The notes: generated by a model from the sequence alone, not told the origin. A DNA stretch of 64,000 bases from Haloarchaeobius amylolyticus (GCF_026616195.1 NZ_JANHDH010000001.1:2232001-2296000); one strand, 5' to 3'; positions 24,551-33,590 are shown, counted from the stretch's first letter. Numbers and translations are program-made.

Positions 24551-26735
24551 CGTGCGCGACGACCAGCGCCAGCGCATCCTCGACCCCGACTCCGTCGCGG
24601 TCGTCGGTGCCTCCACGGACCCGCAGAAGCGCGGCCACCAGGCCATCGTCACCCTCGAGGAGGGCGGCTACGAGGGCGACATCTACCCCGTCAACCCGGG
24701 GGCCGAGGAGATCCGCGGGCGCACCGTCTACGACAGCGTCTCGGCCATCCCCGGCCCCGTCGACCTCGCGCTCGTCGTGGTGCCCGCACCCGTCGTCCCG
24801 GGCGTCCTGGAGGACTGCGCCGACACCGACCTCGCGGGGGCGGTCGTCGTCGCGGTCGGCTTCGGCGAGACCGGCGAGGAGGGCGAGGCACTCGAACGAC
24901 GCATCGTCGACCTCGCCCGCGAGCACGACGTCCGGCTCATCGGCCCGAACACGTCGGGGATGATCAACGTCCACGAGGGCCTGAACCTCGTGGGCGCGGA
25001 GAACGTCCCGGCGGGCGACATCGCGTTGCTCTGCCAGAGCGGGAACCTCGCCATCGCGCTGTTCATGGAGGCGATGGGTGTCCCGGGCCGTGGCTTCAGC
25101 CACTACGTCGGCGTCGGCAACGAGTCCGACCTCCGGTTCGACGAGTACCTGCCCTTCTACGCCGCGGACGACGGGACGAACGCCATCACGCTCTACGTCG
25201 AGGGGATGAGCGACGGCCGGGCGTTCCTCCAGCGCGCCCGCGAGGTCACCCCGGACACGCCCATCGTCGCGCTGAAGGGCGGGCGCTCCGCGGTCGGCAA
25301 GGAGTCGACCAGTTCCCACACCGGCTCGATGGCCGGCGACGCCGCGGTCGCGGACGCCGTCTTCGAACAGGCCGGCGTCGTCAGCGTCGAGCGCTCCGAC
25401 GAACTGCTGCCGACGGCCCGGGCGCTCGGGTCGCTGCCGGCGGCCGACGGGGAGAACGTCGCCATCCTCGCGGACGGGGGCGGACACGCGACCCTCGCCG
25501 CCGACGCGCTCGCCGAGCAGGGCCTCTCGGTGCCCGACCTCACCGCCGAGACCCAGGAGCGACTGCGCGAGGTCCTGCCCGATGCGGCGAGCGTCGTCAA
25601 CCCGGTCGACGTGGCCGGCGGTACCGACGACGACCCGAGCGTCTTCTACGACTGCGCGGCCGCCATCGCGGCCGACCCGAACGTCGACGCCCTGCTGTTG
25701 TCGGGACTGTTCGGTGGGTACGGCATCCGGTTCTCGGCGTCGCTGGCCGACCCGGAACTCGACGCGGCCCACGACATCGCCGGCCTCGCCGCCGAGCACG
25801 ACCTGCCGGTGGTCGTCCAGAGCGCCTACGAGAGCGCCGAGCCGGAGGCCCACGCGGTCCTGCGCGAGCAGGGCATCCCCGTGCTGGAGTCGCTGGAGGT
25901 CGCCACCCGGAGCCTCGGCGCGCTCGCCACCTACGGCGACCACTGCGCCCGGGCCGACCGCAAGTCGGACTTCCGGCTCGAGCCCGGCGCCGCGGACGAC
26001 ACGACCCTCGACGAGGTCGTCGACGGCGACGGCGACCTCTCGGAGCACGCCGCCCGCGAGGCGCTCTCACGCCACGACGTCCCCCTGTCGCCGTCGGAAC
26101 TGGCGACCAGCGCGGACGAGGCTACCACAGCAGCCGACCGATTCGAGGGTCCGGTGGCGATGAAGGTCGTCTCGCCGGACATCGTCCACAAGTCCGACGT
26201 GGGCGGGGTCGCCCTCGACGTGACCGACGACCCCGCGGGGACCTACCGCGACCTCGTCGCGGCCGCCCACGACCACGACCCGGACGCGACGGTCGAGGGC
26301 GTCCTCGTCTCGCCGATGCGGGAGACGGGTGTCGAACTCGTCGTCGGGGTCGTCGAGGACGAGCAGTTCGGCCACGTCGCCATGGTCGGCGTCGGCGGCG
26401 TGTTCGTGGAGGTGCTGGAGGACGTGGCCTTCCGGGCACTCCCGCTGACGCGGGCCGACGCCCGTGACATGCTCGCCGACCTCGACGCGCAGGAACTGCT
26501 CGACGGGGCGCGAGGGACGGAGCCGGTCGACCGCGAGGCGCTGGTCGACCTGCTCGTGGCTGTCTCGGGGTTCGTCGAGGCGAACCCGCGCGTCACCGAA
26601 CTCGACCTCAACCCGGCCCGCGCCAGCGGGAGCGACGTGGAGGCGCTCGACGCCGCCATGACGGTCCGGCCGGCGGGGCGGGAGGAGTCCGGAGACCCAG
26701 CCGAGCAGGTCAGCGAGGAGTCCGCCGATGACTGA
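24543..26735 (+). CDS. ADP-forming acyl/acetyl-CoA synthetase (fused alpha-beta)
   Basis: Converts an acyl-CoA, ADP and phosphate to acid, CoA and ATP (or the reverse). The 730-residue single chain contains, in order: CoA-binding Rossmann domain (SVAVVGASTDPQKRGHQA), a succinyl-CoA-ligase-like flavodoxin domain with the phospho-His loop (KESTSSHTGSMAGD), a second flavodoxin-like domain and a C-terminal ATP-grasp domain (PVAMKVVSPDIVHKSDVGGV). GTG start at 24543 overlaps the previous gene by 8 nt and the next gene by 8 nt, so the three are probably translationally coupled. Acyl substrate is not apparent. Confidence 0.92.
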   Translation: MSDVRDDQRQRILDPDSVAVVGASTDPQKRGHQAIVTLEEGGYEGDIYPVNPGAEEIRGRTVYDSVSAIPGPVDLALVVVPAPVVPGVLEDCADTDLAGAVVVAVGFGETGEEGEALERRIVDLAREHDVRLIGPNTSGMINVHEGLNLVGAENVPAGDIALLCQSGNLAIALFMEAMGVPGRGFSHYVGVGNESDLRFDEYLPFYAADDGTNAITLYVEGMSDGRAFLQRAREVTPDTPIVALKGGRSAVGKESTSSHTGSMAGDAAVADAVFEQAGVVSVERSDELLPTARALGSLPAADGENVAILADGGGHATLAADALAEQGLSVPDLTAETQERLREVLPDAASVVNPVDVAGGTDDDPSVFYDCAAAIAADPNVDALLLSGLFGGYGIRFSASLADPELDAAHDIAGLAAEHDLPVVVQSAYESAEPEAHAVLREQGIPVLESLEVATRSLGALATYGDHCARADRKSDFRLEPGAADDTTLDEVVDGDGDLSEHAAREALSRHDVPLSPSELATSADEATTAADRFEGPVAMKVVSPDIVHKSDVGGVALDVTDDPAGTYRDLVAAAHDHDPDATVEGVLVSPMRETGVELVVGVVEDEQFGHVAMVGVGGVFVEVLEDVAFRALPLTRADARDMLADLDAQELLDGARGTEPVDREALVDLLVAVSGFVEANPRVTELDLNPARASGSDVEALDAAMTVRPAGREESGDPAEQVSEESADD

Positions 26736-27516
26736 CGTCGTCCAGGTCGAGCGACCGACCGAGCACGTCGCGACCCTGCTCCTCGACCGGCCCGACGCGA
26801 TGAACGCGTACAACGAGCCGTTGCTGACCGACCTCGTGGCGGAACTCGAATCGCTCGAGGACGACGACGCGGTCCGCGCCGTGGTCCTGACCGGGGCCGG
26901 CGAGGCGTTCTGTGCAGGCGTCGACCTGACGGACATGCCCCTGACCCCGGAGATGGACTTCGCCGACTACGAGCGTGGCCTCGGCCTGTTCCAGGACGTG
27001 GTCCGGACCATCCGGTCGCTGTCGGTGCCGGTCGTCGCCGCCGTGAACGGTTACGCCCTCGGGGCCGGCTGCGACACGGCGCTCGCGTGTGACTTCCGGA
27101 TGGCCTCGACCGAGGCCACGATGGGCGAGACGTTCATCGACGTCGGGTTCGTCCCCGGCGACGGCGGGGCGTACCTGCTCCCTCGGCTGGTCGGCGAGGA
27201 GCGCGCGAAGGAACTCATCTTCACGGGCAAGAAGCTCACCGGCGAGGAGCTCGTCGAGTGGGGGCTGGCTCGCTCGTGCGAGCCGGCGGGTGACCTGCGC
27301 GAGGCCGCGGTGTCGTTCGCCACGGAACTCACCGAACAGCCCCCCGTCGCGCTCGCCCAGAGCAAACGGCTGGTCAACGAGAGCCACGAGGTGGACCTGG
27401 AGACGGCCTTCGCCCACGCCACCCGGGCCCAGCGCATCTGCTCGCAGACCCGCGACCACGAGGAGGCGGTGGCGGCGTTCGCCGAGGACCGCGAGCCGGA
27501 GTTCGAGGGGCGCTAG
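26728..27516 (+). CDS. Enoyl-CoA hydratase/isomerase family protein (second of operon)
   Basis: Crotonase-fold protein of 262 residues, paralogous to that at 23750 (shared FAEDREPxFxG ending). It has TLLLDRPDAMNAYN, oxyanion segments GAGEAFCAGVDLTDM and GYALGAGCDTALACDF, and the acid-position region GETFIDVGFVPGDGGAYLLPR. The phrase GDGGAYLL with D in the catalytic region is common among CoA isomerases and hydratases. Together with the CoA synthetase it forms a three-gene unit: two CoA-dependent transformations plus thioester release or conservation as ATP. Substrate unknown. Confidence 0.9.
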   Translation: MTDVVQVERPTEHVATLLLDRPDAMNAYNEPLLTDLVAELESLEDDDAVRAVVLTGAGEAFCAGVDLTDMPLTPEMDFADYERGLGLFQDVVRTIRSLSVPVVAAVNGYALGAGCDTALACDFRMASTEATMGETFIDVGFVPGDGGAYLLPRLVGEERAKELIFTGKKLTGEELVEWGLARSCEPAGDLREAAVSFATELTEQPPVALAQSKRLVNESHEVDLETAFAHATRAQRICSQTRDHEEAVAAFAEDREPEFEGR

Positions 27517-28268
27517 TCGTCCAGTCTGGCCGCCAGCCCCTCCCGCGCCAGCGAGCAGTCGCCGCCGAGCAGGAAGAACCGGAAGCCCTGCGCCTCGCGT
27601 TCGGCTCGTGTCTCGCCGTCGCGGGCGGCGACCCCGGCGTGGACGCCGGCCTCGCTGGCGGCACGGCGCACCGCCTCGACACCGTCCTGGACCGGCTCAC
27701 GCGTTTTCTCGCCGGGCGTCCCGAGCGACGCCGACAGGTCGTTCTCGCCGACGAAGGCCACGTCGACGCCCGGCACCGAGACGATATCGTCGGCGTGTTC
27801 GATACCCGCCGCGGTCTCCAGCTGGACGACGACCAGCCTCTCGTCGTCCGCCGTCGCGACGTGCTCGTCGAAGCCCTCACCGAACCCGTTCGCCCGGACG
27901 CTCCCGGCGACGCCCCGGTCGCCGTCGGGCGGGAACGTGGCGGCCTCGACCACGGCCTCGGCGTCGGCCGCGGACTCGACGCGCGGCACGATGACCCCAC
28001 CGGCCCCGGCGTCGAGGGCGAGCTTGCAGCCCCTCGCCACGGCGTACTCCACGGACGGGAGGCGCACGATGGGGGTCGCATCCGGGTGGATGGCGCGGAC
28101 GAGTGACTCGACCTCGCCCGGGCCGACCGGGGTGTGTTCCATGTCGATACCGAGCCAGTCGAGGCGGGTGGCCGCGAGCGCCTCGGCCAGCCGCGGGCTC
28201 GCAGACTCGACCCAGGCACCGAGCACCGACTCGCCGGCCGCCAGCCCCGCTGCCGTCTCGTTCGTCAT
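27513..28268 (-). CDS. HpcH/HpaI aldolase family protein
   Basis: Class II pyruvate-type aldolase, 251 residues, TIM barrel. Family signs are LGAWVESASPRLAEALA, WLGIDMEHTPVG (catalytic/acid region), VARGCKLALDAGAGGVIVPRVE (metal and substrate Glu region), and VAFVGENDLSASLG, which matches the family GxxDLSxSLG. The known activities are retro-aldol cleavage of 4-hydroxy-2-oxo acids, or citryl/malyl-CoA lysis. ATG at 28268 (MTNETAAGL) was chosen over 28295 because it starts close to the conserved region. It converges on the crotonase operon with a 4-nt overlap, so the link is positional only. Confidence 0.88.
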   Translation of the reverse strand: MTNETAAGLAAGESVLGAWVESASPRLAEALAATRLDWLGIDMEHTPVGPGEVESLVRAIHPDATPIVRLPSVEYAVARGCKLALDAGAGGVIVPRVESAADAEAVVEAATFPPDGDRGVAGSVRANGFGEGFDEHVATADDERLVVVQLETAAGIEHADDIVSVPGVDVAFVGENDLSASLGTPGEKTREPVQDGVEAVRRAASEAGVHAGVAARDGETRAEREAQGFRFFLLGGDCSLAREGLAARLDD

Positions 28269-28331
28269 GGGACAGCTATCGGTCGGCACCGGCAAAACGC
28301 TCGGGGGTGCCGACGGCCGGCAGGCACATCT

Positions 28332-28339
28332 CTTAAGCT
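28332..28339 (+). promoter_or_regulatory. TATA-like box of the ribbon-helix-helix gene
   Basis: CTTAAGCT, centred 27 nt before the ATG at 28362; predicts a leaderless message. Confidence 0.4.
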
Positions 28340-28361
28340 ACTCTACGGGTATTCTCCTGGT

Positions 28362-28538
28362 ATGCCCAAGATAAGCGTCGAGATCCCGCAGGAACTCCTC
28401 GACGACCTCGACGACCACGTCGGTGAGGACGGGAAGTTCGTCAACCGGAGCGACGCCATCCGGTCGTCCATCCGGAAGAACCTCGACATCCTCGACGAGA
28501 TCGACGCCCGGCACGACCGCCTGGACGACGACGAGTGA
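28362..28538 (+). CDS. Ribbon-helix-helix (CopG/Arc/MetJ) regulator
   Basis: A 58-residue DNA-binding protein. MPKISVEIPQELLDDLDDHV forms the beta-strand and first helix, and RSDAIRSSIRKNLDIL the second helix; this is the CopG ribbon-helix-helix plan. The tail DARHDRLDDDE is charged. No toxin gene follows, so it is not obviously an antitoxin. It ends 9 nt before the convergent histidine-kinase gene. Typically such proteins repress their own gene; nothing here shows the operator. Confidence 0.88.
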   Translation: MPKISVEIPQELLDDLDDHVGEDGKFVNRSDAIRSSIRKNLDILDEIDARHDRLDDDE

Positions 28539-28547
28539 GGTCCGCGG

Positions 28548-30122
28548 TCAGGGCCGGTCGACGCCGGTGAACTCGAAGCGGGCGCCGCCGCTCTCGCTCT
28601 CGGTGACCGTGACCGACCAGCCGTGGCCCGCCGCGACCGACTCGACGATGGCGAGCCCGAGGCCGGTCCCGTCGGCGCTCGAGTACCCCGATTCGAGCAC
28701 CTGCTCGCGCTCCTTCTCGGGGATGCCCGCGCCGTCGTCGGCGACGTAGAAGCCGTCCTTCCAGCGCCCGACCGTGACGGTCACGTCGTCGCCGCCGTGC
28801 TCGCCCGGGTCTCCGGCCTCGCCGGAGGCTCGTGGGACACCATGTTCCACACTGTTCCGGAACAGGTTCTCGAGCAACTGCGCGAGCCGGGACTCGTCGG
28901 CGAGCAGGTAGCCGCAGTCGTCCCCGACCCGGAGGGTCGCGTCGGCGGTCTCGACGCTGCTCCAGGCCCGGTCGACGGCGGCGCCGAGGTCCACGACGGC
29001 CGTCTCGTAGGCGTCGCGGCCCTCCCGGGCCAGCTGGAGCACGTCGGCGACGAGTTCCTCCATCCGGTCGAGGGACTCGTCGATGGCCTCGACGGCGTCG
29101 TCGTCGACCGCGTCCGCCTCGGCGCCGAGTTCGCCGAGGTACGCCTGGGCGACCCCGAGGGGGTTGCGCAGGTCGTGGCTGACGATGCTGGCGAAGGTGT
29201 CGAGGCGCTCGTTCTGCCGGCGCAGGGCGGTACGCGTCTCGGTCGCGTTGATGGCGTAGGCGATGGTGTCCCCCAGCTCCGCGAGGACGGTCCGTTCGGT
29301 CTCGTCCACCCCGTCGGCGGCGGTCGAGCCGAGGACGACCACCCCGTAGGTCGTCTCCTGGTAGGTGATGGGGACCGCGGCGACCGCCTGCGGGGTCTCG
29401 GGGGTCAGCACGGTCCAGTCGTCGCAGGCCGCGAGACCGCTCGCGACGGTGACCTCGTCGCTCTCCAGTGCGGCCGGGACCGGCGTGGTTTCGGCCGGTA
29501 TCGCCTCGACCCCGTCGCCGGCACAGACCACGGCGGCGGTCGAGAGCCGGTCACCGCCGGGGGTGCCCCACCAGGCGAAACTGTAGCCGCGGTCGCCGGC
29601 GAGCTGGTCACAGACCATCGTCTCGATCTCGCTCCGGTCGGCCGCCCGGACGAGCGACTGGTTCACGTCGCGGATGACCTCGTTGATGCGGGCCTGCCGT
29701 TCGGCGCGCCGGTCCGCGCGCCGGTACTCGACGGCGCGCTCGACCCGACCGATGAGTCGCCGGTAGGAGTGTTCGGTCGCGGTCCGTGGCACGTACTCGG
29801 TGACGCCGCGGGCGATGGCCGTCTCGGCGATGGCCTCGTTGCCGACGTCGGTGAACAGCACGAAGGGGAGGTCGGGGTCGACCTCGCGGACGGTACGCAG
29901 GAGTTCGAACGCGCCGACGAACTCGATGCCGTCCGGACGGGGTATCTCGAAGTTGCTCACGACGCAGTCGACGTCGTCCGCCTCGACGACCCGTCGCGCG
30001 TCGGAAACGTCGCTGGAGAGCTGGAGCCGCATCTCGTCCGTGCGGTCCTCGAGGTGCCGGACGGTCTCGGCTGCGGATTCCAGTCGGTCGACCACCAGCA
30101 CGTCGATGGCGTCCGACCTCAT
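28548..30122 (-). CDS. Histidine kinase with degenerate receiver and GAF domain
   Basis: A 524-residue soluble sensor kinase. Order: receiver-like domain (residues 1-125), GAF sensor (about 148-295), HisKA with H-box IVSHDLRNPLG and His316, and HATPase (about 410-520; NLFRNSVEHG, DDGAGIPEKE, GTGLGLAIVE). The receiver has Asn57 (VVSNFEIP) where Asp normally accepts phosphate, Arg113 (VPRTATE) where Lys is expected, and VDR instead of an acidic pair at residue 11, so it is probably not phosphorylated. ATG at 30122 follows the receiver start MRSDAIDVLVVD. The cognate output is not adjacent. Confidence 0.92.
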   Translation of the reverse strand: MRSDAIDVLVVDRLESAAETVRHLEDRTDEMRLQLSSDVSDARRVVEADDVDCVVSNFEIPRPDGIEFVGAFELLRTVREVDPDLPFVLFTDVGNEAIAETAIARGVTEYVPRTATEHSYRRLIGRVERAVEYRRADRRAERQARINEVIRDVNQSLVRAADRSEIETMVCDQLAGDRGYSFAWWGTPGGDRLSTAAVVCAGDGVEAIPAETTPVPAALESDEVTVASGLAACDDWTVLTPETPQAVAAVPITYQETTYGVVVLGSTAADGVDETERTVLAELGDTIAYAINATETRTALRRQNERLDTFASIVSHDLRNPLGVAQAYLGELGAEADAVDDDAVEAIDESLDRMEELVADVLQLAREGRDAYETAVVDLGAAVDRAWSSVETADATLRVGDDCGYLLADESRLAQLLENLFRNSVEHGVPRASGEAGDPGEHGGDDVTVTVGRWKDGFYVADDGAGIPEKEREQVLESGYSSADGTGLGLAIVESVAAGHGWSVTVTESESGGARFEFTGVDRP

Positions 30123-30223
30123 TACCCCCTCCGATGTGAGGGGTCGGCAAAAGGCTTCGGCCCGACGATGCAGGGCCGGCGGGCGGCCCACGCGTTTAAT
30201 CCGTCCGCCCGTCTCTCCGGGGT

Positions 30224-30964
30224 ATGGAGGAGATGGTCACCGTCGAACACGGGCGGGCGGCGGCACTCGACAGGCTCGCCGACCACGTCGCGGCAGCCCA
30301 ACAGGAGGTCGTCCTGCTGGCGTCGGCCGCGGTCGTCGAGCACCTCGCGGACGAGCTGGCGGCCGCCCGCGACCGGGGCGTCCTCGTCGCGGTCCTGTTC
30401 GGCGATTCGGACCAGCTCTCGGCGGTCGAGCTGGAGCAGAGCACGAGCGTCGCCCGCCGCTGGGACATCGCCGAGAGCGGGCTGAGCATCGCGGCGTTCG
30501 ACGGGGAGATGGCGATGGTCGCCGGCCCCGGCGCGCTCACGGCCGACCGCGGGTTGCGGACCGTCTTCCTCGCCGACCAGTACTTCGAGGACCTCGCGTT
30601 CAGCACCTACTTCGGGAACTTCTGGCCGGTCGCCGAGGAGCTGTACACCGCGGACCCGGAACCGCTCCCCCGGACGTTCGGGAGCGTCCGGCACGCCGCC
30701 TGCACGGCGGCGCTCCACCTCCGGGCGGGCCGGGCGCTCACGGCGACCGTCGAGGCCCACGACACCACGACCGGCGAACAGCGAACGCTCTCCGGGCAGG
30801 TCATCAACGCGAGACAGAGCATCGTCACGCCCATCACGGCGTCGTTCCCGCTGGAGAACACCCTCATCCTCTCCTCGCCGGTCGGCCGGGTCAGCGTCGG
30901 CGGCGAGGGCGCGTTCGTGGAGGACTACGGCGCGACCGAGGTCAAGCTCACCCGCCGGGAGTGA
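30224..30964 (+). CDS. TrmB-like protein lacking the HTH domain
   Basis: A 246-residue protein that corresponds to the C-terminal part of TrmB-type regulators. The first 120 residues have a phospholipase-D-like half (AAQQEVVLLASAAVVEHLADEL) and the rest is a beta-rich sugar-binding-like domain (LSGQVINARQSIVTPITASF, TASFPLENTLILSS). TrmB proteins have a winged HTH at the N-terminus; here the protein starts MEEMVTVEHGRAAALD with no room for one, and the upstream 100 nt encode none. It may be a ligand-binding partner of a full-length TrmB or a non-DNA-binding sensor. Divergent from the histidine-kinase gene. Confidence 0.75.
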   Translation: MEEMVTVEHGRAAALDRLADHVAAAQQEVVLLASAAVVEHLADELAAARDRGVLVAVLFGDSDQLSAVELEQSTSVARRWDIAESGLSIAAFDGEMAMVAGPGALTADRGLRTVFLADQYFEDLAFSTYFGNFWPVAEELYTADPEPLPRTFGSVRHAACTAALHLRAGRALTATVEAHDTTTGEQRTLSGQVINARQSIVTPITASFPLENTLILSSPVGRVSVGGEGAFVEDYGATEVKLTRRE

Positions 30965-30979
30965 GCTCCCCCGGTTCCG

Positions 30980-31762
30980 TCACGATTCTTCGGCCGGCTT
31001 CGCGAAGCCGAAGCGCGGCTTCAGCCCGGTCACCTCGATGTCGAGGGTCTGGCCCTGCTCGACGCCGTCGACGAACAGCGTGTAGCCCTCGACCTTCGCG
31101 ATGCCGTCGCCCTCGCTGCCGATGTCCTCGATGGTCACCTCCAGCACGTCGCCCTCGCGGACCGGTGCGGTCAGGCGGTGCTTGGCGATGAGGTAGGTCT
31201 CGGAGGACTCGTCGCGGGAGGCCTTCGGCGTCGTGGTGCGGACGTACTGGAACTCCTCTTCCATGTCCGTGCGGAGGTCGTCCACGTCGGGGCCCTGGAA
31301 CACCTTCACGGCGAAGTCACCGCCGGTGTCGAGCACGTCGAGCGCCGTCTCGAACGCCTGCCGGGCGAGGTAGACCGACCGGGCGTGGTCGAGGTTGTAC
31401 TCGCCGGTCATGTTCGGTGCCATGTCCGAGAGCACCACGTCGACCTCGCCGCCGGCGGCCTCCCTGACGCGTTCTTTCGTCTTCTCCTCGGTCATGTCGC
31501 CCTTGATGGTCTCGATCTCGGCCTCGTACTCGTCGCCGAAGCCCTTGATGCGCTGGAAGTCCACGCCGATGACCTTCCCCTCGGCACCGACCTCCTCTGC
31601 GGCGACCTGGATCCAGCCGCCGGGGGCCGCACCCAGGTCGACGACCGTGTTCCCGGGGCCGAACAGCCCCTCTCGCTGGTCGAGCTGTTTGAGCTTGAAG
31701 GACGCTCGCGTCCGGTAGCCCTGCTGTTTCGCCCTGTTGTACCATTGGTCCTTGCGCGCCAT
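30980..31762 (-). CDS. rlmE: 23S rRNA 2'-O-methyltransferase RlmE (FtsJ-like) with TRAM domain
   Basis: SAM-dependent 2'-O-methylation of rRNA uridine. The 260-residue protein starts MARKDQWYNRAKQQGYRTRA, with the RrmJ-type SxxKL (ASFKLKQLD), the SAM loop VVDLGAAPGGWIQVA, DMTEEKTKERV, the catalytic DMAPNMTG and KVFQGPDV. A TRAM domain follows at about 200-258 (VLEVTIEDIGSEGDGIAKVEG). The C-terminal TRAM fusion is characteristic of haloarchaeal RlmE. Convergent with the TrmB-like gene; 15 nt apart. Confidence 0.93.
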   Translation of the reverse strand: MARKDQWYNRAKQQGYRTRASFKLKQLDQREGLFGPGNTVVDLGAAPGGWIQVAAEEVGAEGKVIGVDFQRIKGFGDEYEAEIETIKGDMTEEKTKERVREAAGGEVDVVLSDMAPNMTGEYNLDHARSVYLARQAFETALDVLDTGGDFAVKVFQGPDVDDLRTDMEEEFQYVRTTTPKASRDESSETYLIAKHRLTAPVREGDVLEVTIEDIGSEGDGIAKVEGYTLFVDGVEQGQTLDIEVTGLKPRFGFAKPAEES

Positions 31763-31845
31763 GGTCGATTGTAGAGGGATATCCGGCGGAGTCGGTTAGG
31801 GGTGTCGCATCGTGGTCGAGCCACGACGGGTCGGGTGCTCCCGGC

Positions 31846-32673
31846 TCACACGTCCGCGAGGAACTCCCGAAGCACCCCGGTGAACGTCTCCGGTTGCTCC
31901 AGCATGAGGCTGTGGCCGGCGTTCGATATCTCCCGGACCCGGACGTCCGTCGGGGCCCGTGCCAGCCGGTCGGCCTTCCCGGCGATGACCTCGCCGGTCA
32001 GCTCCCCGTAGGTGTAGAGCACGGGCACGTCGAAGTCGGTCGGACTGGCACCGACGTACGCCCGGCCGGCGCGGACGAGCGCGCCCTCGGCGTCTCGCGA
32101 GAACGACTCCGTGACCTCGTCCGTGTACTCGGACCGTGTCATCCCGAGTTCGGGAACCGGCTCGTCGGGACCTTGCTCCATGTCCGTGATGTGCTCGCCG
32201 ACGAACTCCATCAGTCGCTGGACCCGGTCACGGCCGACGACCGTTTCGAGCCGGTGGAAGACCGGCTGGAGGCGGAACACCGCCCGTTCGACCGTGCTCT
32301 CGCCGAGGGTGGTCCGTGCGTCGGCGAAGACGATACCGGCCACCTCGTCGGGGTACTGGATGGCGTACTCGGCCGCGATGAGCCCGCCGTAGGAGTGCGC
32401 ACAGAGTACCGGGTCGGCCAGGTCGAGTTCGGTCACCAGTTCCCGGAGGTCGTCGGCGAGCAGGGAGACGGTGTACGCGTCCGTGTCGCCGGTCTCGCTG
32501 TCGCCGTGGCCGCGGTAGTCGTAGGCGACCAGCTCGTACTCCTCTTCGAGGGCGGCCATCTGCGGCCACCACGACCGGTGGTCCCAGCCCAGGCCGTGGA
32601 TGAACACGACCGGTCGCCCGTCCCCCCGGCGTTCGTAGTACGTCGCCACCCCGTTCGTGCGAACCCGTGGCAT
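31846..32673 (-). CDS. Alpha/beta hydrolase
   Basis: A 275-residue esterase/lipase-fold protein. VFIHGLGWDHRSWWPQ carries the oxyanion HG motif, LCAHSYGGLIAAEYA the nucleophile elbow with Ser (HSYGG), and the C-terminal ISNAGHSLMLEQPETF the catalytic His. The Asp lies in DVPVLYTYGE. It resembles haloalkane dehalogenase/3-oxoadipate-enol-lactonase-like hydrolases, but the substrate is not determined. ATG at 32673 (MPRVRTNGVATYYE) was chosen because the homologous start is close to the first strand; the upstream in-frame region to 32787 is non-acidic. Confidence 0.88.
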   Translation of the reverse strand: MPRVRTNGVATYYERRGDGRPVVFIHGLGWDHRSWWPQMAALEEEYELVAYDYRGHGDSETGDTDAYTVSLLADDLRELVTELDLADPVLCAHSYGGLIAAEYAIQYPDEVAGIVFADARTTLGESTVERAVFRLQPVFHRLETVVGRDRVQRLMEFVGEHITDMEQGPDEPVPELGMTRSEYTDEVTESFSRDAEGALVRAGRAYVGASPTDFDVPVLYTYGELTGEVIAGKADRLARAPTDVRVREISNAGHSLMLEQPETFTGVLREFLADV

Positions 32674-32803
32674 CGTTCGCACGGTTGACAGGACGTGGGA
32701 AAACAGTACTGGCTGGGCGGCGGTGTTCGACCGGAAACGAAGGGGTAGGGGGGAGGCGCGAATAGACCTCCCACACGCCGCGCACACGCGAGTGAAAGGG
32801 TGT

Positions 32804-32810
32804 CTTTTTA
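32804..32810 (+). promoter_or_regulatory. TATA-like box of pcn
   Basis: CTTTTTA, centred 31 nt before the pcn ATG at 32838; this would give a leader of only a few bases. Confidence 0.45.
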
Positions 32811-32837
32811 GGGCCCGATTTCGTACCCTGACTCAAC

Positions 32838-33581
32838 ATGTTCAAGGCCATCGTGAGCGCGGAGACGCTCAAGACGACGCTCGATTCCGTGAGCGTCCTG
32901 GTGGACGAGTGCAAGATCCACCTGAACGACGACGGGCTGGAGATTCGTGCCGTGGACCCGGCGAACGTCGGGATGGTCGACCTGCGCCTCTCTGCCAGCG
33001 CCTTCGAGTCCTACGAGGCGGACGGCGGCATCATCGGCGTGAACCTCTCCCGACTCGAGGACATCGCCGGGATGGCGGACTCGGGCCAGCTCGTCGAACT
33101 GGAACTGGACGAGGAGACGCGCAAGCTCCACATCCAGATCGACGGGCTCGAGTACACGCTCGCGCTCATCGACCCCGACTCCATCCGCAAGGAGCCGGAC
33201 ATCCCGGACCTGGACCTCCCGGCCGAGGTCAAGATCGAGGGCAAGGACATCAACCGCGCCGTCAAGGCGGCGGACATGGTCTCCGACCACATCGCGCTGG
33301 GCGTCGATTCGGACGCCGGCCAGTTCTACGTCGACGCCGAGGGCGACACCGACGACGTCCACCTCGAACTGGACAAAAGCGACCTCATCGACCTGCAGAC
33401 GGGCGAGGCCCACTCCCTGTTCAGCCTCGACTACCTGAAGGACATGAACAAGGCCATCCCGAAGGACGCCGAGGTCACGCTCGAACTCGGCGAGGAGTTC
33501 CCGGTCAAGCTCTCGTTCGACATCGCGGAGGGCCAGGGGACGGTCCTGTTCGTGCTCGCGCCGCGCATCCAGAGCGACTGA
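32838..33581 (+). CDS. pcn: DNA polymerase sliding clamp (PCNA)
   Basis: Ring-shaped processivity factor for replicative polymerases, FEN1, ligase and others. The 247-residue protein starts [19 protein letters not shown] and keeps the clamp features: [19 protein letters not shown], the interdomain connector region ([23 protein letters not shown]), and the C-terminal [11 protein letters not shown]. It is very acidic, as seen in haloarchaeal PCNA. Two-domain clamp repeats are evident. It starts 164 nt from the divergent hydrolase gene; a protein resembling a primase C-terminal region lies downstream. Confidence 0.97.
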   Translation: MFKAIVSAETLKTTLDSVSVLVDECKIHLNDDGLEIRAVDPANVGMVDLRLSASAFESYEADGGIIGVNLSRLEDIAGMADSGQLVELELDEETRKLHIQIDGLEYTLALIDPDSIRKEPDIPDLDLPAEVKIEGKDINRAVKAADMVSDHIALGVDSDAGQFYVDAEGDTDDVHLELDKSDLIDLQTGEAHSLFSLDYLKDMNKAIPKDAEVTLELGEEFPVKLSFDIAEGQGTVLFVLAPRIQSD

Positions 33582-33590
33582 CTCTCTCTC

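Noticed and set aside
28362-28538. Toxin-antitoxin pair with the RHH protein as antitoxin
   Set aside because: The neighbour is a histidine kinase on the opposite strand, not a toxin-sized gene.
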